This document shows positions 1 through 17,049 of a DNA stretch of 55,570 nucleotides, piece by piece. The notes beneath the pieces are model-generated. The model made no database searches. It was not told the DNA's origin and saw nothing but the letters and a program-made list of their open reading frames with translations. The DNA comes from Chrysomallon squamiferum (lineage: Eukaryota; Mollusca; Gastropoda; Neomphalida; Peltospiridae): contig CM022678.1 in assembly GCA_012295275.1 (NCBI GenBank), positions 9,924,525-9,980,094 of the forward strand, written 5' to 3'. Positions within the stretch are counted from its first letter, which is position 1. Each line of letters opens with the position of its first letter. The translations under genes were made by a program, and so were the position numbers.

Positions 1-1380
<1,380 letters not shown>

Positions 1381-1463
1381 GTTCATACACAGAGTAAAAA
1401 CAGACATAATAACAGGTCTGCTCAAGACCAAACATTTTTGTTGTTTAATCTTGAATAGTGGAC

Positions 1464-1515
<52 letters not shown>

Positions 1516-1520
1516 TAATA
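1464..1520. repeat. (TAA)n microsatellite
   Basis: This is a near-perfect ATA/TAA trinucleotide run of about 16 units or more. It lies beside the (CT)n tract, and poly-Ile or poly-Leu frames across it are not genes. Confidence 0.95.
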
Positions 1521-2279
1521 AAATGAAATAAATAATAATTTTTAAAAAATAAAGTAAAAGAAGAAAGAAAAAGGAAAGAAAGTAGGTAAAAGGAAATAAT
1601 GTAAATTAACATTAAACAGAATCTAAATGTTAATATTCTCTGTCGTGTAGTTAAATTTATTTCACAATCTAACACTTAATTATTACATACAAAATTGTCA
1701 TTTATCCATCTCTATTATCTACCGCATTTCGGGATGGTAACATTTATCAGTAGTTTGACCAAATAAGGTTTTGAATATTTTTAATCTTATAATAAAGTGA
1801 AGCCCGCTTTACAGGTTTGTTGGACAAAAGAGAAAGACAATACACTTCTACAACCAAAACAGAACGTGTATAAATATACAGGCGATTACTGATACTTTTA
1901 TTTATAACAAATATGAATAATGAATAGCAATGAAAAACAGGTTACAAAGATAACCTATGTTTTTAGTAATCTTTTTCTTCTATATATCAGACATCTTTGT
2001 TATTGTTATCACAAAAACACACACACACACATGAATGAAATAAAATATATCACAAATATATGCAAACTACAAGTATAATTGTAACTTGTAAATTTAATAA
2101 ATGATAAAATACAGTAAAATTTATTGAAATTAAAAATTATTAAAACTAATAAGAACTATAAAAACTTTATTTGTAAAAACAAAATTCCTAAATCAGCCTT
2201 ATTTTACCTATTCATAAATCTTAATGTCTTAAATCTAACTATTAGCCAATTCTCACCCAGATTTGTTATTATTATTGAA

Positions 2280-3889
<1,610 letters not shown>

Positions 3890-4900
3890 AATACACAACA
3901 GTAAGCCCACATCTATGATTTAACTCAGGTACGGACCTGATACTTGTAAGAACTTTTTTTTTTCTGTCCTGGCTGAACGACAACAATCAGCTGATCACAT
4001 GACGCAGAACCACCGCGTGACACAGATAAAATGCTACGTCATCAGAAATAAATCTTGTTTAATTTAATACTGAAGTGCTGGGTATCGAATGTTATACTGA
4101 CTACAGAGGAATGTGGTTTCCACAGATTACACTGCAAAATGACAGAACCAAAACAAGTGAGAAAAATATCTAACCGTAACCCGCTGCCCAAAGCTTATCA
4201 AAGCAAGGTCATGATTTCAATCTTCAGTAACCTCCATTTCATAAAAGGGCCCACCGGACTGTGCAAAGATTACAAAGTATTATATTCCTGTAGATATCAA
4301 TGAAAGAATTGAAATCAAAGAGCAAGAGAAGCCAGCTCAGACTGACACATTTTAAAACTTTCTTTGTTTGTTAAACAAAACTCGCCATAGCTTATTATTA
4401 CTAAAATTTAAAAACTACCTTTAAGAGTTCGTCATCGCGTATTTTCCCGTGAAAGAGGATTTTAATTATTTAATATTAATGGCAGAAATGTATCTACTAA
4501 AACACAGTAATGTTATTGATAATGCTACAACAACCACTGCAACTACTGTAGTAACAAACAATTCTACTTCACCTACTACAACAACTAATACTGACACTAC
4601 AAGTACTACGCCAGCTACAACTGCTTCTATGACTACTACAACTACAACGACGAACAATTCTGCTGCAAGTACTACAATAACTAATACTAAAACTACTACA
4701 ACAAACTATTTCCACTACAACTATTACAACACGTACTACTGCTACTAGGTCTGCTACAACAACTAACAATTATACTACAAAGGTAAATGATATTATTACA
4801 ACAACTACAACTGCTACTATGACTACTACAACAACTAACAACTCTCAATCAAAGGTAAATGATAGATCTGCGTCCATAAAAGCCTAAAAGAAACTGTTAC
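3890..4900. repeat. older member of the CAACAATC..GTGAC / (ACT)n repeat family
   Basis: A segment near 3980-4030 (CAACAATC, GCTGA, then GTGACACAGATAAAAT) is a diverged form of the phrase at 8285-8320 and 9775-9811. As in those two copies, it is followed by an imperfect ACT/ACA trinucleotide field (about 4520-4850). Thr-rich frames in the field are low complexity. A small frame at 4055-4303 lies inside the repeat and is not treated as a gene. Confidence 0.55.
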
Positions 4901-6309
4901 TTTGTTTATTGTTGAAACAGATATGAATGTGCATTGTATGTATATCTATATGTGTGAGTGTATGTATGTATGTGTGCGTGTATGTGTGTGTGTGTGAGTG
5001 TGTACTAATTTGTGTGTGTGGATAGAGAGACAAATAGATATATCTGACTGTTTACTTGTAAGTGTTTCATAATTACGTATCAGTTCAGGTATGATGAATA
5101 TTAACATAAAATATATCGGTTTATAATTGCAATATTAAAACCAAACATTAACCAGTTTGTTTGTTTTTTAACCTGGTGAAGGATCAGACAATTTATGAAT
5201 TAAAATTGTATATTAAGTGTTACTTGTATAGATTACTATGTAATAAATAGATATCTCTGGAGTTTTCATTTCCGATACAGATTCCAGACCAGTTATCGAT
5301 ATAGCTCGGGAACCAGTTTCAGAATTTTGTTGTTTTCTTGACCAACGCTTGATAATTATATACTTAAAATATATTGGCAGGTTAAGTGATGTACCTTTAA
5401 AGATTTCCTGTTTTAAAGGTGTTAACAAAATGATAAAAAATATATTCATAAAGAAAATATTGTATTTTATTTCATTTATTTTATTTTATTTATATGGAGC
5501 ATTCAGAACTCACGTTCAATTCTCTAAATTAATTTATTTTAACTAATTTCTTCTAAACGTTTACACAATACTTTCGCGTCAAATCGCTAATTCCCAAACA
5601 CTAAAAGAATACAGTCATTCTATTGTCAGTCGCTCAAACTGACAATCGCTATGTATGAATCGCTCAAAATGTAGTCACTAAAGATGTCGACACTTATAAT
5701 AAACTAAACAGTGAAAACCAAAAAGGATGACAGTATTTAACAAACATATTAAAATAATTTTAAAGACATTTTCTAGAGTTTTATTTTTCTATAGGTGAAT
5801 AATTGGTATTTTAATTCATGCGGAATTGTTTTTAAAATAACGCTACAAACGCTATAAACGCTATATAAATGTTATTTATTACTTCATTATCTAAAACCTA
5901 ACACTTAATATATGTCAAGACTGCGATTAGTGAAGGAAAACTTAGAGAATTTGTAATTAAATTTTTATTTCAGTAAAACTTAGACATCGGAAAAAAGTTA
6001 GAAAAAAAAGAAAGACATTCAGAAAGACAAAAATATTTAAGCGGGTATTCATGATAAAGAAAATAGTAGTTTTAAGAAATTTTATTTTATCTTATTAATA
6101 CATATGCATTCTCGATATAAGATATATACATAGCTTGATATGATGTAATCACAGCTTTCAGAAAAGTTATTTGATCTCATTTACTGATAATTCGGTGTGC
6201 AGAATCGGACTTTAGGAAAACATAATTCAAAATCATATAAATGGTAAGTGTTTCCAGGTAATTTACAATATGTATCAAAATATTAAATCTTGTGTCATAA
6301 CTCATTAAC
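4901..6309. other. gene-free stretch
   Basis: Apart from a (GT)n-like patch at about 4940-5025, I see nothing gene-like. Short frames at 5213-5449 and 5349-5546 overlap on opposite strands and lack any family signature. Confidence 0.45.
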
Positions 6310-7598
6310 AGACTGGTTCCACTGGTGTGTGGGTATTAGACAAGGCGGGTATTTATCTCCGTTGCTATTCTCGTTGTATTTGTGACTTGTTCAGTGATTG
6401 TTTGATACATCCATCAGTTGTTCTGTTTGTTTTATTCAATGCCGATGAGACTGTAGTCTTTGCAGATAATTACAAGACCTGCAAAAATCTCTAAAAAAAA
6501 AATTATTCTTACTGCACTAAATGAAAACTAACAGTAAACTATAAAAAACGAAATCTTAATTTTTAATGGCAACCATAAAGATTACAAGAAAGTGTTTTGC
6601 CTTGTGTTGATACTGTAGAAGGTGAGAAATATCTCGCTATTATTTTTCACAAATGGAATAAATCGCTAAGGCAACTAATAAGTTATATTCACAAGCTATG
6701 TATTCCATTCTTCGACACGGAAGAGTCATATTTCCATTGAAAGTCTTAATTTTTATAATGGCAACCACAGAGATTACAAGAAGGTGTTTTATCTTGGAAA
6801 ATCAAAGATTGATACTGTAGAAAGTTAGAAATATCTCGTATTATTTTTCACAAATCGTGAAACATGTTATATTCACAACAACAGAAGACTAAGTATTTCA
6901 CTCTCACAATATGTCAGAATATTTGCAACCACTAAAATTATTTGAATGCATGGTTTTACCAGATTTTCCATATGGTAGCGAAATTTTGGGATTAGAAAAT
7001 ATGTCATTACTGGAAAAATTATGTAAACACTTTATGAAATTGTTATGACCTGTAAAGAAATCTACTCCATTGTACTTATTAAAAGAGAACTTGGAGTCAT
7101 CCAGTTTATATTACTGTCAAAGTAAGAATGATTTTTTACTTGTATCGAATGATCACGGGAAAGCAGTCTAAGTTATCATTACTAGTATAGACAGACTATT
7201 ACTGAATGATGGAAAAATGTGCATTAGAAAAGAGAGTATGTTCATTATGTCATCGGAGATGAGTTGCATTATATATTTACAAGCAGTTTTTGAAGCATCA
7301 AAGGAACCGTTTTCGGTCAACCTAAACCATGCAAGCATTTATAAGTGTTCTAAATTATTTAACTCTAAAACAGCTGGTCACCTTAGAAAACTTTATATTT
7401 TCTGTAATCTAGTCATGAAAATTTTCAAATCTTTTGGCTGATATCTAGATATTATTTCATTATTACCTACATTATTGTAAATCCACGAACTTGCCAAACT
7501 TGTTATACTTGTTACAATTATATTAAATTTTGTATAAATGTATCCTCATATGCCGTAGACTACGGTCTGAGTGTAAATAAAGTTCAGTTCAGTTCAGT
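6310..7598 (+). mobile_element. degraded LINE-type retrotransposon, 3' part of ORF2 and TTCAG tail
   Basis: This is a plus-strand remnant of a non-LTR reverse transcriptase, broken by stops and frameshifts. Near 6330-6370 the translation resembles the RT segment that precedes the catalytic box (a degraded G..RQG..LSPLLFSLYL region). At about 6430-6470 it reads LFNADETVVFADN, which aligns by eye with the usual Y/F-A-D-D-TV-F-A catalytic box but has lost both the aromatic residue and the second Asp. Near 6950-6990 it reads VLPDFPYGSEILGLEN, the LPxLLYGSEIWG-type block that follows the RT in Jockey/CR1-like elements. A short open C-terminal piece lies at 7217-7441. The element ends with AATAAAGTTCAGTTCAGTTCAG at 7575-7597, a TTCAG microsatellite tail typical of a LINE 3' end. 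The 5' part is missing or not recognisable. The catalytic change means the copy is dead. Confidence 0.72.
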
Positions 7599-7821
7599 GA
7601 ACAGATTTGTTGTATCGTCAGCGTATTTCAAAGTTACCGCTTTCATATGACATGATTTATCTGGTGTGTTTTTTCTTCTTCGCCAAGTTAGTGCAAACCC
7701 GAAATGTCACCAATCTGGCGCCCGGTAAATTACAGGAGGATCGCACAAATCGCGATTTATAATCTGGCTGGCCGCCATTTTTTCTGCGTATTGTAATTAT
7801 ATATAAAATAAATTATTAAAA

Positions 7822-7852
<31 letters not shown>

Positions 7853-8263
7853 AAACTAAAAATAATAATAATAAATAATAAAAAAAATTAAAATAATATC
7901 TGTGTGTGTGCACGTCCGCGCATGCAGATGGGCAAACGGGCAGTGAAGTATGATTTATCCCAGCGATTTATCCAGAACTGGTTTATGTTGTCGTTGCTGC
8001 TGTTTTTTTCATTGTAAATTACAGCTACGGTTTATTCGGATGTCGACTGTTAGCTGGTGTCCTATGGTTTCTTTGTTTTTTTAAACCAACCACTAATCCT
8101 CTGTGTGTGTGTGTGCGTGTGCGTGTGTTTGTGCGTGTGTGTGCGAGTTTGGTAGCTCTTTATTCGTGAATATGTTTCCCTATAGCGTGTTTATCTTTGT
8201 TTGTTTGTCATGTTCTCAACTTTCAGGTAAATCAAATAACTTTATTATTAAACACTTGATATC
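7599..8263. other. gene-free stretch with (TAAA)n and (GT)n
   Basis: It contains (TAAA)n/(AATA)n at about 7800-7890 and a GT-rich patch at 8101-8150. No supported gene was seen. Confidence 0.5.
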
Positions 8264-8439
8264 GATATCAAATATTTCTGTCACCAACAATCTGCTGACC
8301 ACGTGACTGACACAGATAAGATACTTCTTAACATAAATCTTCTGTTATCTTTGTTGGTATTCAAGATAACACTAGTTAGAGAGGAAAAAACTTGATTTAA
8401 TCGCTGAATGAAATTTGAAATATTTAAAATAAAATTCAA

Positions 8440-8493
<54 letters not shown>

Positions 8494-9163
8494 CAAATAT
8501 AAATAAAAATACTACTACTGCTACTACTACAACTACTATTTCGAGTGCTACTATTTCTACAGCTGTTAATAATACTTCTGCTGCTACAGCTACCACTACC
8601 ATTAAAACTGTTGTTAATACTACAACTACTGCGATTATTACAACAGTTGAAAATATTACTCCTGCTACAACTACCACTACTGCTATTATTAGCATTATTA
8701 CTACTACTAGTATAATTACTACCAATATTACGACTACTATTACTATTACTGCAACTACTATAACTACTACTATTACAACTGCTGTTGGTGTTACTTCTTC
8801 CTCTGCTAATATTAATAATACCAGTTCATTGACTATTTTATTACATATACTATTGCTATGGTTGTATGTAAAAGCTAGACTGTTCTGTAAATTCTAATTT
8901 CATTTTGATAAAAATTTTCATCGATTGAAACTGCCAGAGTCAATTCTTTTAAGCTAATAAAATTTAGTTGCATTGAATTAATTTTAGTATATTTTGTAAA
9001 TTCGAAAAGTTCTACGACCACAGTTTGAAATATTTGTTATACGGGTTCAGTTTGTGTAACGAACTTGTTATCAAAACACGAGTGAGCGAAACAAGACTAA
9101 CTAATCTGTTTTGTCAAGTCTAAAGTTCACTGCGTTTTATCAGCTTTATTGCCTGGAGATAAA
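8264..9163. repeat. tandem duplication, copy 1
   Basis: From GATATCAAATATTTCTGT to TGGAGATAAA this segment matches 9754-10630 almost base for base outside its trinucleotide tracts. Internally it holds a CACGTG E-box-like site (copy 2 has CGCGTG), (TAA)n at 8443-8491, and an imperfect ACT/ATT field at about 8510-8790. Val-rich and Thr-rich frames across it are repeat shadows. It is followed by (CA)n then (GA)n. Confidence 0.88.
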
Positions 9164-9174
9164 ATGTTTTACTT

Positions 9175-9280
<106 letters not shown>

Positions 9281-9350
9281 TTTAAATTTAATTTTTAGAG
9301 AGAGAGAGAGAATTCATTATTTTAAATTTAATTTTTATCATTATTTTGTC

Positions 9351-9353
<3 letters not shown>

Positions 9354-9419
<66 letters not shown>

Positions 9420-9572
9420 ATTATTATTATTATTATCATTATTACTATTATTTTAATGTGGCATGTTGCCCGTATTTTTCTATATCTGTGGTCATACTGG
9501 CAAGTTTTAACTTCAATCAAATAACTGTATTATTTCTGCCTTTCTAATGGATTCAAAAAATTAGAAGTCTTA

Positions 9573-9642
<70 letters not shown>

Positions 9643-9753
9643 TAATAATAATAACAATAACTAATAATAAAAACAATAATAATAATATAATTATTTTTAT
9701 TGTTATTAAAACAGCGGCGTTTCTATGATTTAATAAGGATACAGACTAAAACT
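9354..9753. repeat. (TTA)n and (TAA)n microsatellite pair
   Basis: A TTA run (about 9354-9440) and, 130 bp later, a TAA run (about 9573-9640) are complementary and could form a long AT-only hairpin. They separate the two copies of the 0.9 kb duplication. Confidence 0.93.
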
Positions 9754-10630
9754 GATATCAAATATTTCTGTCTCCAACAATCTGCTGACCGCGTGACTGA
9801 CACAGATAAAATACTTCTTAACATAAATCTTCTGTTATCTTTGTTGTATTCAACGTAATACAGTGTACAGAGGAAAAACATGGTTTATTCGCTCAATACA
9901 ATTTAAAATATTTGAAATAAAATTCAAATAATAATAATAATAATAATAAAACAAATATAAATAAAAATAATACTTCTACTGCTGCTACTAAAACTACTAT
10001 TACTTGTGCTACTGACACTACAGCTGTTAATAATACTTCTGCAGCTACAGCTACCACTACCATTAAAACTATTGTTAATACTACAACTACTGCGATTATT
10101 ACAACAGTTGAAAATATTACTCCCGCTGCTGTTAGTGCTACAATTACCACTACTGCTACTATTAGAATTATTACTACTACCAGTTTTACGACTACTATTA
10201 CTAGTACTACTACTACGACTACAACCTCTTTAACTACTACTGTTACATCTGCTATTGGTGTTACTTCTTCCACTGGTAATATTAATAACACCAATTCATT
10301 GACGATGTTATTACAAATACTGTTGCTAAGGTCGTATGTAAAAGCTAGACTGTTCTGTAAATTCTAATTTTATTTTGATAAAATGTTTCATCGATTGAAA
10401 TTGCCAGAGTAATTTCTTTAATCTAATAAAATTTAGTTGCATTGAATTAATTTTAGTTTATATTGTAAATTCGAAAAGTTCTACGACCACAGTTTGAAAT
10501 ATTTGTTACCTGGGTTCAGTTTGTGTAACGAACTTGTTATCAAAACACGAGTGAGCGAAATAAGACCTACTAATCTGTTTTGTCAAGTCTAAAGTTCACT
10601 GCGTGTATGAGCTTTATTCCGTGGAGATAA
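9754..10630. repeat. tandem duplication, copy 2
   Basis: This is the second copy of the 8264-9163 segment. The left boundary phrase GATATCAAATATTTCTGT and right boundary phrase AAGTCTAAAGTTCACTGCGT are both shared. Its (TAA)n tract is shorter (about 9929-9950) and its ACT field (about 9970-10290) has its own internal changes. An AT run and (AG)n follow it. Confidence 0.88.
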
Positions 10631-10635
10631 ACATT

Positions 10636-10654
10636 TATATATATATATATATAC

Positions 10655-10741
<87 letters not shown>

Positions 10742-10810
10742 TGTGTGTTTGATTAACTACATTCTTTGGTATATCAGTTGTGTCCCAAACATTGGTTTTA
10801 GCTGAGATAA

Positions 10811-10861
<51 letters not shown>

Positions 10862-10893
10862 TAATAAATAAATAAATAAATAAATAAATAAAT
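10636..10893. repeat. (TA)n-(AG)n and (TAA)n/(TAAA)n tracts
   Basis: TA run at 10636-10651, AG run at about 10657-10738, TAA run at about 10812-10862, then TAAA to 10893. The Leu-Ser, Tyr and Phe-Ile-Tyr frames across them are shadows. Confidence 0.95.
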
Positions 10894-12754
10894 ACATGTA
10901 TTAACAGTGATAAATCATGAAGTGACATCCCTACTTTAAAAACAGACATGTAGATTATGCAGGTTATATTTCAGGAACAGACCGCCATTTAGCTATTTTT
11001 TCGTAAAACAATGTCGCTATTTATAGCGATGTTTATAACAAAGAAATTTAACTGACACAGATAGCTGTGATTATTACACTGTTAAATACTGTTGAAATGT
11101 GTTCTACAGTTGTCATAAAAACGGTGTAAATGTGCGTCATCTCAATCATTGTTTGTCCATAAACAGAACCTAAGAAAATCTGAAGTAAGTGATTTAATAA
11201 ACTTTTCAAAGCGAATAAAAACACCTTCTGGTTTGATTTGAATCACTAAAAGATGATTACTTTGGTTTCACTATCATCAGTTTAGACAGAACATTTCTAA
11301 ATCAGAGACAGAAACACTAAACGTTTTCGATTATCTCCCCTCCAATGTAGTTCTGTTATATAAACACGCACGTGTTTCTGCTGTTTCCGCCATTCTAAAA
11401 AATTTTCTTTCTTTCTTGTTTTTAACTTCTTTTGGTACGACTAAGAAAATGTGATAGTTTTCAATTCTACATTTTATATAATAAAAGAACTGTTTATAAA
11501 TCTTAGTAAGACTTAAATCTAACTGTAAACCTACCCTTAGCCAATCCCCCCCAGTCTTTTTATTGTTGTTGAATTTAACTGAGAGATAATTATATTGATA
11601 GAAGATAATGTCTTAGATCCTAACAATTATTTCTCTCTCTCCCACATGAATGATTTTCAGTATCTGTACATATATATATTATCATTCGATCTGATTTTGT
11701 AAAAAAATAGGATTTGCTCCCCTGATTTGATCCTCCATCATGTTAAAGCATCCTTGTATCTATTTATAACACAACACACAGAAATGAAACAAATATGAAA
11801 TATACTGATCATTATATTCTGCAACGGGAAACACCCACATTATATATCCCTGTGCAGTGTTTATAGTATTCACTGAATATTTACATAACAAAGAAATTAA
11901 TAATAGATCCAGTATTACAGTACTCCCTCAATTACTTATGCTATTGTTATTTTCATTACCTTCTACTAGTATTACTGTTGCTGCTGTTATTTCTAGTTAT
12001 ACTACTACTACTACTAATTCTATTACTAACTGCTGCAACATTATCTGTATCAGTATTTCCACAATCATATCTATTACTTCTACTATTATTTCAAAACTAT
12101 ATAAATAAAAATATTCCTCACTCAACTATTTCTTGTCTGATGAAATTGCTAGCTACAAATATGTAATGAAAAACATAAACCAAAATAATTTGAAATATTT
12201 ATTTGAACAAGAAAAAGAAAAGTTGAACATCAAAACTACTTTTTCATATGAAAAAGATAATTTTAGAAAAGCTTCAACAAAATTCATAATTAAAAATTTA
12301 GAAAAACATGGTCTAAGATGTACCTGAACTTTCAAATTAAAATGTATTTAAAATGTTTCAACAGGTCTTAAAGTGCTGAGACTGCTATAAAACATAAATG
12401 TACCAAGATTTCTGACTGTCCAGTGGAAGTATATTAGTAAAACAAAATAAAAGAATACCAAGACATTTGGATAGAAAAAAATTTAAGATGTACTAAACAA
12501 GTTGACCTATAATGTAATCTGCAAATTAATCATTAAGAAAATATCTTCCAAACAACATATTTTCTTTCATTTTATGTTTTATTAGCATACTTTTTCATAA
12601 ATCTTTACCAGTACATTAATAAAAAATAATTATAATAATAAAATTATCTCCCTTGAGCTATACAATTTGTAGTTTTTTTAAAGCAGTAAATCAAGGATTT
12701 CTACATCAGTCATTTTTAAAAATAATTTCTTTTTCACACACTTGACTGTCTGGT
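10894..12754. other. gene-free stretch with imperfect ACT field
   Basis: No supported exon. About 11930-12090 is an imperfect ACT/ATT/TGC trinucleotide field like those at 4.5, 8.6 and 10.1 kb. Overlapping short frames at 12133-12327 (plus) and 12153-12335 (minus) are Lys/Phe-rich and carry no recognisable motif. Confidence 0.5.
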
Positions 12755-12954
12755 NNNNNNNNNNNNNNNNNNNNNNNNNNNNNNNNNNNNNNNNNNNNNN
12801 NNNNNNNNNNNNNNNNNNNNNNNNNNNNNNNNNNNNNNNNNNNNNNNNNNNNNNNNNNNNNNNNNNNNNNNNNNNNNNNNNNNNNNNNNNNNNNNNNNNN
12901 NNNNNNNNNNNNNNNNNNNNNNNNNNNNNNNNNNNNNNNNNNNNNNNNNNNNNN
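12755..12954. other. assembly gap, 200 N
   Basis: It is exactly 200 ambiguous bases, the same size as the second gap. That indicates a fixed-length scaffold placeholder rather than a measured distance. Confidence 0.99.
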
Positions 12955-14640
12955 GGATGATAGAAATATGTACAAATATACAACTGAGAGATTCTCATGT
13001 AGACAGGCAGGTTTATAGAAAGAGATTTTTATTGGACTTTTGAAACCAGATTTAAAAATGTATTTCAAAATGACAGTAAATTTAGGAATAAATGACACTG
13101 CATGGATACTGAAAATTTTTTAATATTTTAATAAATTGAATTGTAAAAAGAAATTACCTTGAAAGATTGAGTATATTGAAAATATATTTAGTATTCTTAG
13201 CTTTTAGGAATTATTTCACTATTAATATGTCATTGATAATTCCAAACAAACAGCTTTCTGTCCACTGCTCTATCCCTGTGTTCATTCATAATAATGTTAT
13301 CTCCAAAATGTCCTTATTGTGTCTCCCTAATATGAATTTACTTGCCTGCCAGTATGTCTGTCTATCTGTCTATCTATAAAACACACATATACCAACATAA
13401 GCACTCTAATCCACTTACTCATGTACAAACACCCATCCTCTCTCTCTAACACAGGAACTTACTAACACTTTCTTACTCATATGCATATGCATATCATATT
13501 ATTATCTCAGTATTAAGAAAACACATATTCACACACACACACACATACATACATACCATGTCTAACACACTTAGCTAGATGAATGTGACAGTGTAGGAGG
13601 GAGACAGGCAAATACAGATGGTCAAGGAAGGATGAAATTGTCTTTGTCCTCCCAGTATTGGTCAGTTCTATTTGACAATATGTTTAGTTTTGAAAAATGT
13701 ACATTCACTTTAGTGTGAACACTGTCAGTGTATATTAACAGAGAGTCACATTTTGTTGGATTGTTCTTATTTACAATCATCTAAACATCAGCTTTTTCAA
13801 ACTATGGGCTTATCTTGATTCTTTTATCACTTTATTCTATATACATAATGAACTGCTTCTAAGTTAGTTCTCAGTAGACGTGGATTTCACTCAACATGCA
13901 GTGTTGTTTATACACATCAGGATGCACAGAACTCACTGAAAATTTACATGAAGCATTTAATAAAGATCAGTAACTCACTGTACATCTTATTGAAACTTAA
14001 AATATTTATTTGTCAAAATAGATTATTTTTCTGTTCTTAATACCATTACCTTTTAATTTATTTTATAATGATTTAAATCTGTTTTATTAACTATTTGCAC
14101 TTTTTGAAGAGTAATTAGTGATATTTAGAGGTTGTTAAATGTACAAATAGTGAGAGCGAATGTGAGATACTGATTTGTGTTCACAGACATCTTATAAAGT
14201 ACACACAAACACACTCTATGCTGTCACACAGTTAGAACAAAATGTTTTATATTTCAATATATCATCCTGTCATTAATCACATTTCTGCCCATCCAACTAC
14301 ACGTGCTTCTATTCATTTATTCTTTCATTCATCCAGCATTTATCTCATCCAGTGAGTTATTCTATTTGGATATTATGTGAATGTATCATCCCTCCCTATC
14401 TCTAACCAGGCTAACCGTTTTACTTCATCCATTTATATCTCTTATTCATCATCCATCCATCTTTCAATCCCATATTTCCACATGTATACATGAATCCAGT
14501 GATTAAATTAAGCACAAAGAATCTATTTTTTTTTATCACAATCACATGAAGCTGAAACTTTCAGTTTGTCACAAATATTGTCACCTGTGATTGAAACAGA
14601 CTCCTGCACTTGTCCAGGCTGCTTATTTGTATAAAAAATA
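12955..14640. other. gene-poor stretch
   Basis: I see no exon that I can support. On the minus strand at about 14530-14620 a short open frame follows an AG (AAGCAG) and ends after a Lys run. It has no partner exon that I can phase with it. Confidence 0.4.
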
Positions 14641-15340
14641 AATACATAAATAAATAAATATGAATGCATGTATAAATAAATAAATAAAAACAAATAAATA
14701 AATAAATAAACAAATAAATAAATAAATAAAATGATAGTGACAGGCCAGGAGTTGGTTCATTTAGCTTGGAAACAGGATATTTGAGCTGAACACAAAGAGT
14801 GTTTAATAAACAAGTGTTTAGCAGGTTGATAATCAACAACTCCACCCAGTGTTTCATACACACACACATACATACACACACACACACATTCATACGCACA
14901 CACACACACATACATACATATACACACACATACGTACACACATACACATACATACATACATACATACACAATGCACAAATACATATATACATATATGTAT
15001 ATACAAAGTATCACACACACACACACACATATAATGGGTAGGCTACAGACATAAACAGTCTCACATAAATACATGTACAAATGCACTTGAACAAACACAT
15101 ATACAACATATACCCCACTTTAATACATACAGACACAAAGTACACAAATAATTGCATATTTACTATTACTGTAATACACATGCACATACATGTGCTTATA
15201 TGCAGAAAAATATACAAACACATAAACAGTCAAGTTTTAATCTAGTCACATATTCATATAGACAGATATACTCACCAACAATAACTTGTATATTATACAC
15301 ATAATATGCAAACACAGACTAACATACACACACAAACACA
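14636..15340. repeat. (AAAT)n and long imperfect AC/TACA tract
   Basis: TAAA tetranucleotide repeats at 14636-14730 are followed, after a 130 bp non-repetitive piece, by a long CA/TACA/CATA-type tract (14861-15030). Scattered ACAC-rich sequence continues to about 15340. His-Thr and Val-Cys frames here are shadows. Confidence 0.9.
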
Positions 15341-15920
15341 CTGTAGTTGACATATATCATTCACACTGAGAGTATCACAGACACTCTATGTATCTCTTCT
15401 TTCTGATTAACAAACCATCTCTTTCTATGTCTCTAAATTACTGTCTTTTACACTCAGTTTTTGAATTACTTGCATACTATTGCTTTCAACCACAATGTAA
15501 CTTTGTTATCTTAAGTCTGAAACAAGTTATAACCTTTTATATAAATATAAATATCACACACACACACAGACACAAACTCAGTCATAAAAACTCACAAAGA
15601 CACTGGATGTGTAAAAAGATAGATAAATGAAAGGATAAATGAATAGAGACACATAATAAAATATTACAGTAATGACTTTTGTTCTCAGATGATCTCTACA
15701 GACTACAAACTAATCAGTGTTTCAGTGTAAACTAACACTGCATGTCTCTCTATACACAGACTTAAACTACTAAGTCAAAGGTTACCATTCTACTTCTAGT
15801 TATCAATATAACATTACCTCAAGCCTTTAATAATCTTAATAAATAAAAGGCTTTTAATCTGGAAACCCTTTCTGTATTTTTTCTATTTATACTCACTACT
15901 CCTAGTCAAAGACTGTCATT
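15341..15920. other. gene-free stretch
   Basis: Nothing supported. A short frame at 15388-15630 has no motif or splice support. Confidence 0.4.
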
Positions 15921-15922
15921 AC

Positions 15923-15923
<1 letters not shown>

Positions 15924-15975
<52 letters not shown>

Positions 15976-16078
15976 TAGTAACACTAATAATAATAATAAT
16001 AGTAATAGTAATAATAATTGCAATAGTAGTAATAATAATAATGACAATAATAATAATAATAATAATAATAATAATTGT
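15924..16078. repeat. (TAA)n/(TAG)n microsatellite
   Basis: A TAA run of about 16 units decays into mixed AAT/AGT/GCA trinucleotides. Poly-Ile and poly-Leu frames are shadows. Confidence 0.93.
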
Positions 16079-17008
16079 TGTCTTTTTCTATTCATTAAAA
16101 TGAGTTTCAAACTACCAAGTAAAGAGGTGCACATACACATGCATATACACACACATGACTACAAACTCTTAGATACTTTTAATTCATGACTTTGTTATTT
16201 AACAACAAAATGAATTAACATTTGCTAGTATAAGGAATGAAACATTCAGATATTGTGAATTTTTTTTCTTCTTTAATATGTAAACATAATAAAAAAAATT
16301 TAAAAACAATTTAATATAAGTACATTATACAGAACTTTGTAAGAGCCCCAACACAAAAAAATAAAAAAGAAAAGAAAATAAAAGAAAAAAATAAGTTTTG
16401 GTTACAGGAGAGATACAATATATTTGCTATCATTCCAGGAAGGGCCTCTATGGAACTTTAATCCATAATGTATCAAAGAATTTGTATTACATTTTAGAAT
16501 GAACAAGAATTATTATTTGTTTCTCACTTTTAATACAACAAAAGACAAATATTGAATAATAATATATCTTGTAAAATGCATATAAAGTTGTATAAAGAGA
16601 AATCAATATAAACATGTAGGTATGTTCCAAGAACACTATATTTCAACTTGCATCTGTTAGTATGTGATAAATAATTAAAATATAAACAAAATATTTACAG
16701 TGGATTCTATAAAAACAGGACACTAGGGTAATGCCATTTTAGACTGCACACTTATAAAGATTGAAACAAATGGAATTTTCTTATTACAAATGTCACTGTC
16801 AAGGTTTTAGACTTATTGCAGAGCTATAAAGATTAAAATAATATAAAATTGGAATATTTTTTTAATTACAAATGTTAAGGTTTTAGACATATTGCAAATT
16901 TATAAAGATTAAAATAACATAAAATTGGAATATTTTTTATTACAAATGCTACAGTTAAGGGCCTTTCAAGTCTTAGCAGAGAAATAGTATGGCACTGATG
17001 ATATAATA

Positions 17009-17049
<41 letters not shown>

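Noticed and set aside
12133-12335. Overlapping short Lys/Phe-rich frames on both strands
   Set aside because: No splice sites, motif or repeat support, and both strands are equally open by chance in AT-rich DNA.
14561-15223. Several 60-140 codon Cys/Val/Tyr frames
   Set aside because: They are shadows of AC/TACA repeats. No conserved cysteine spacing was seen.
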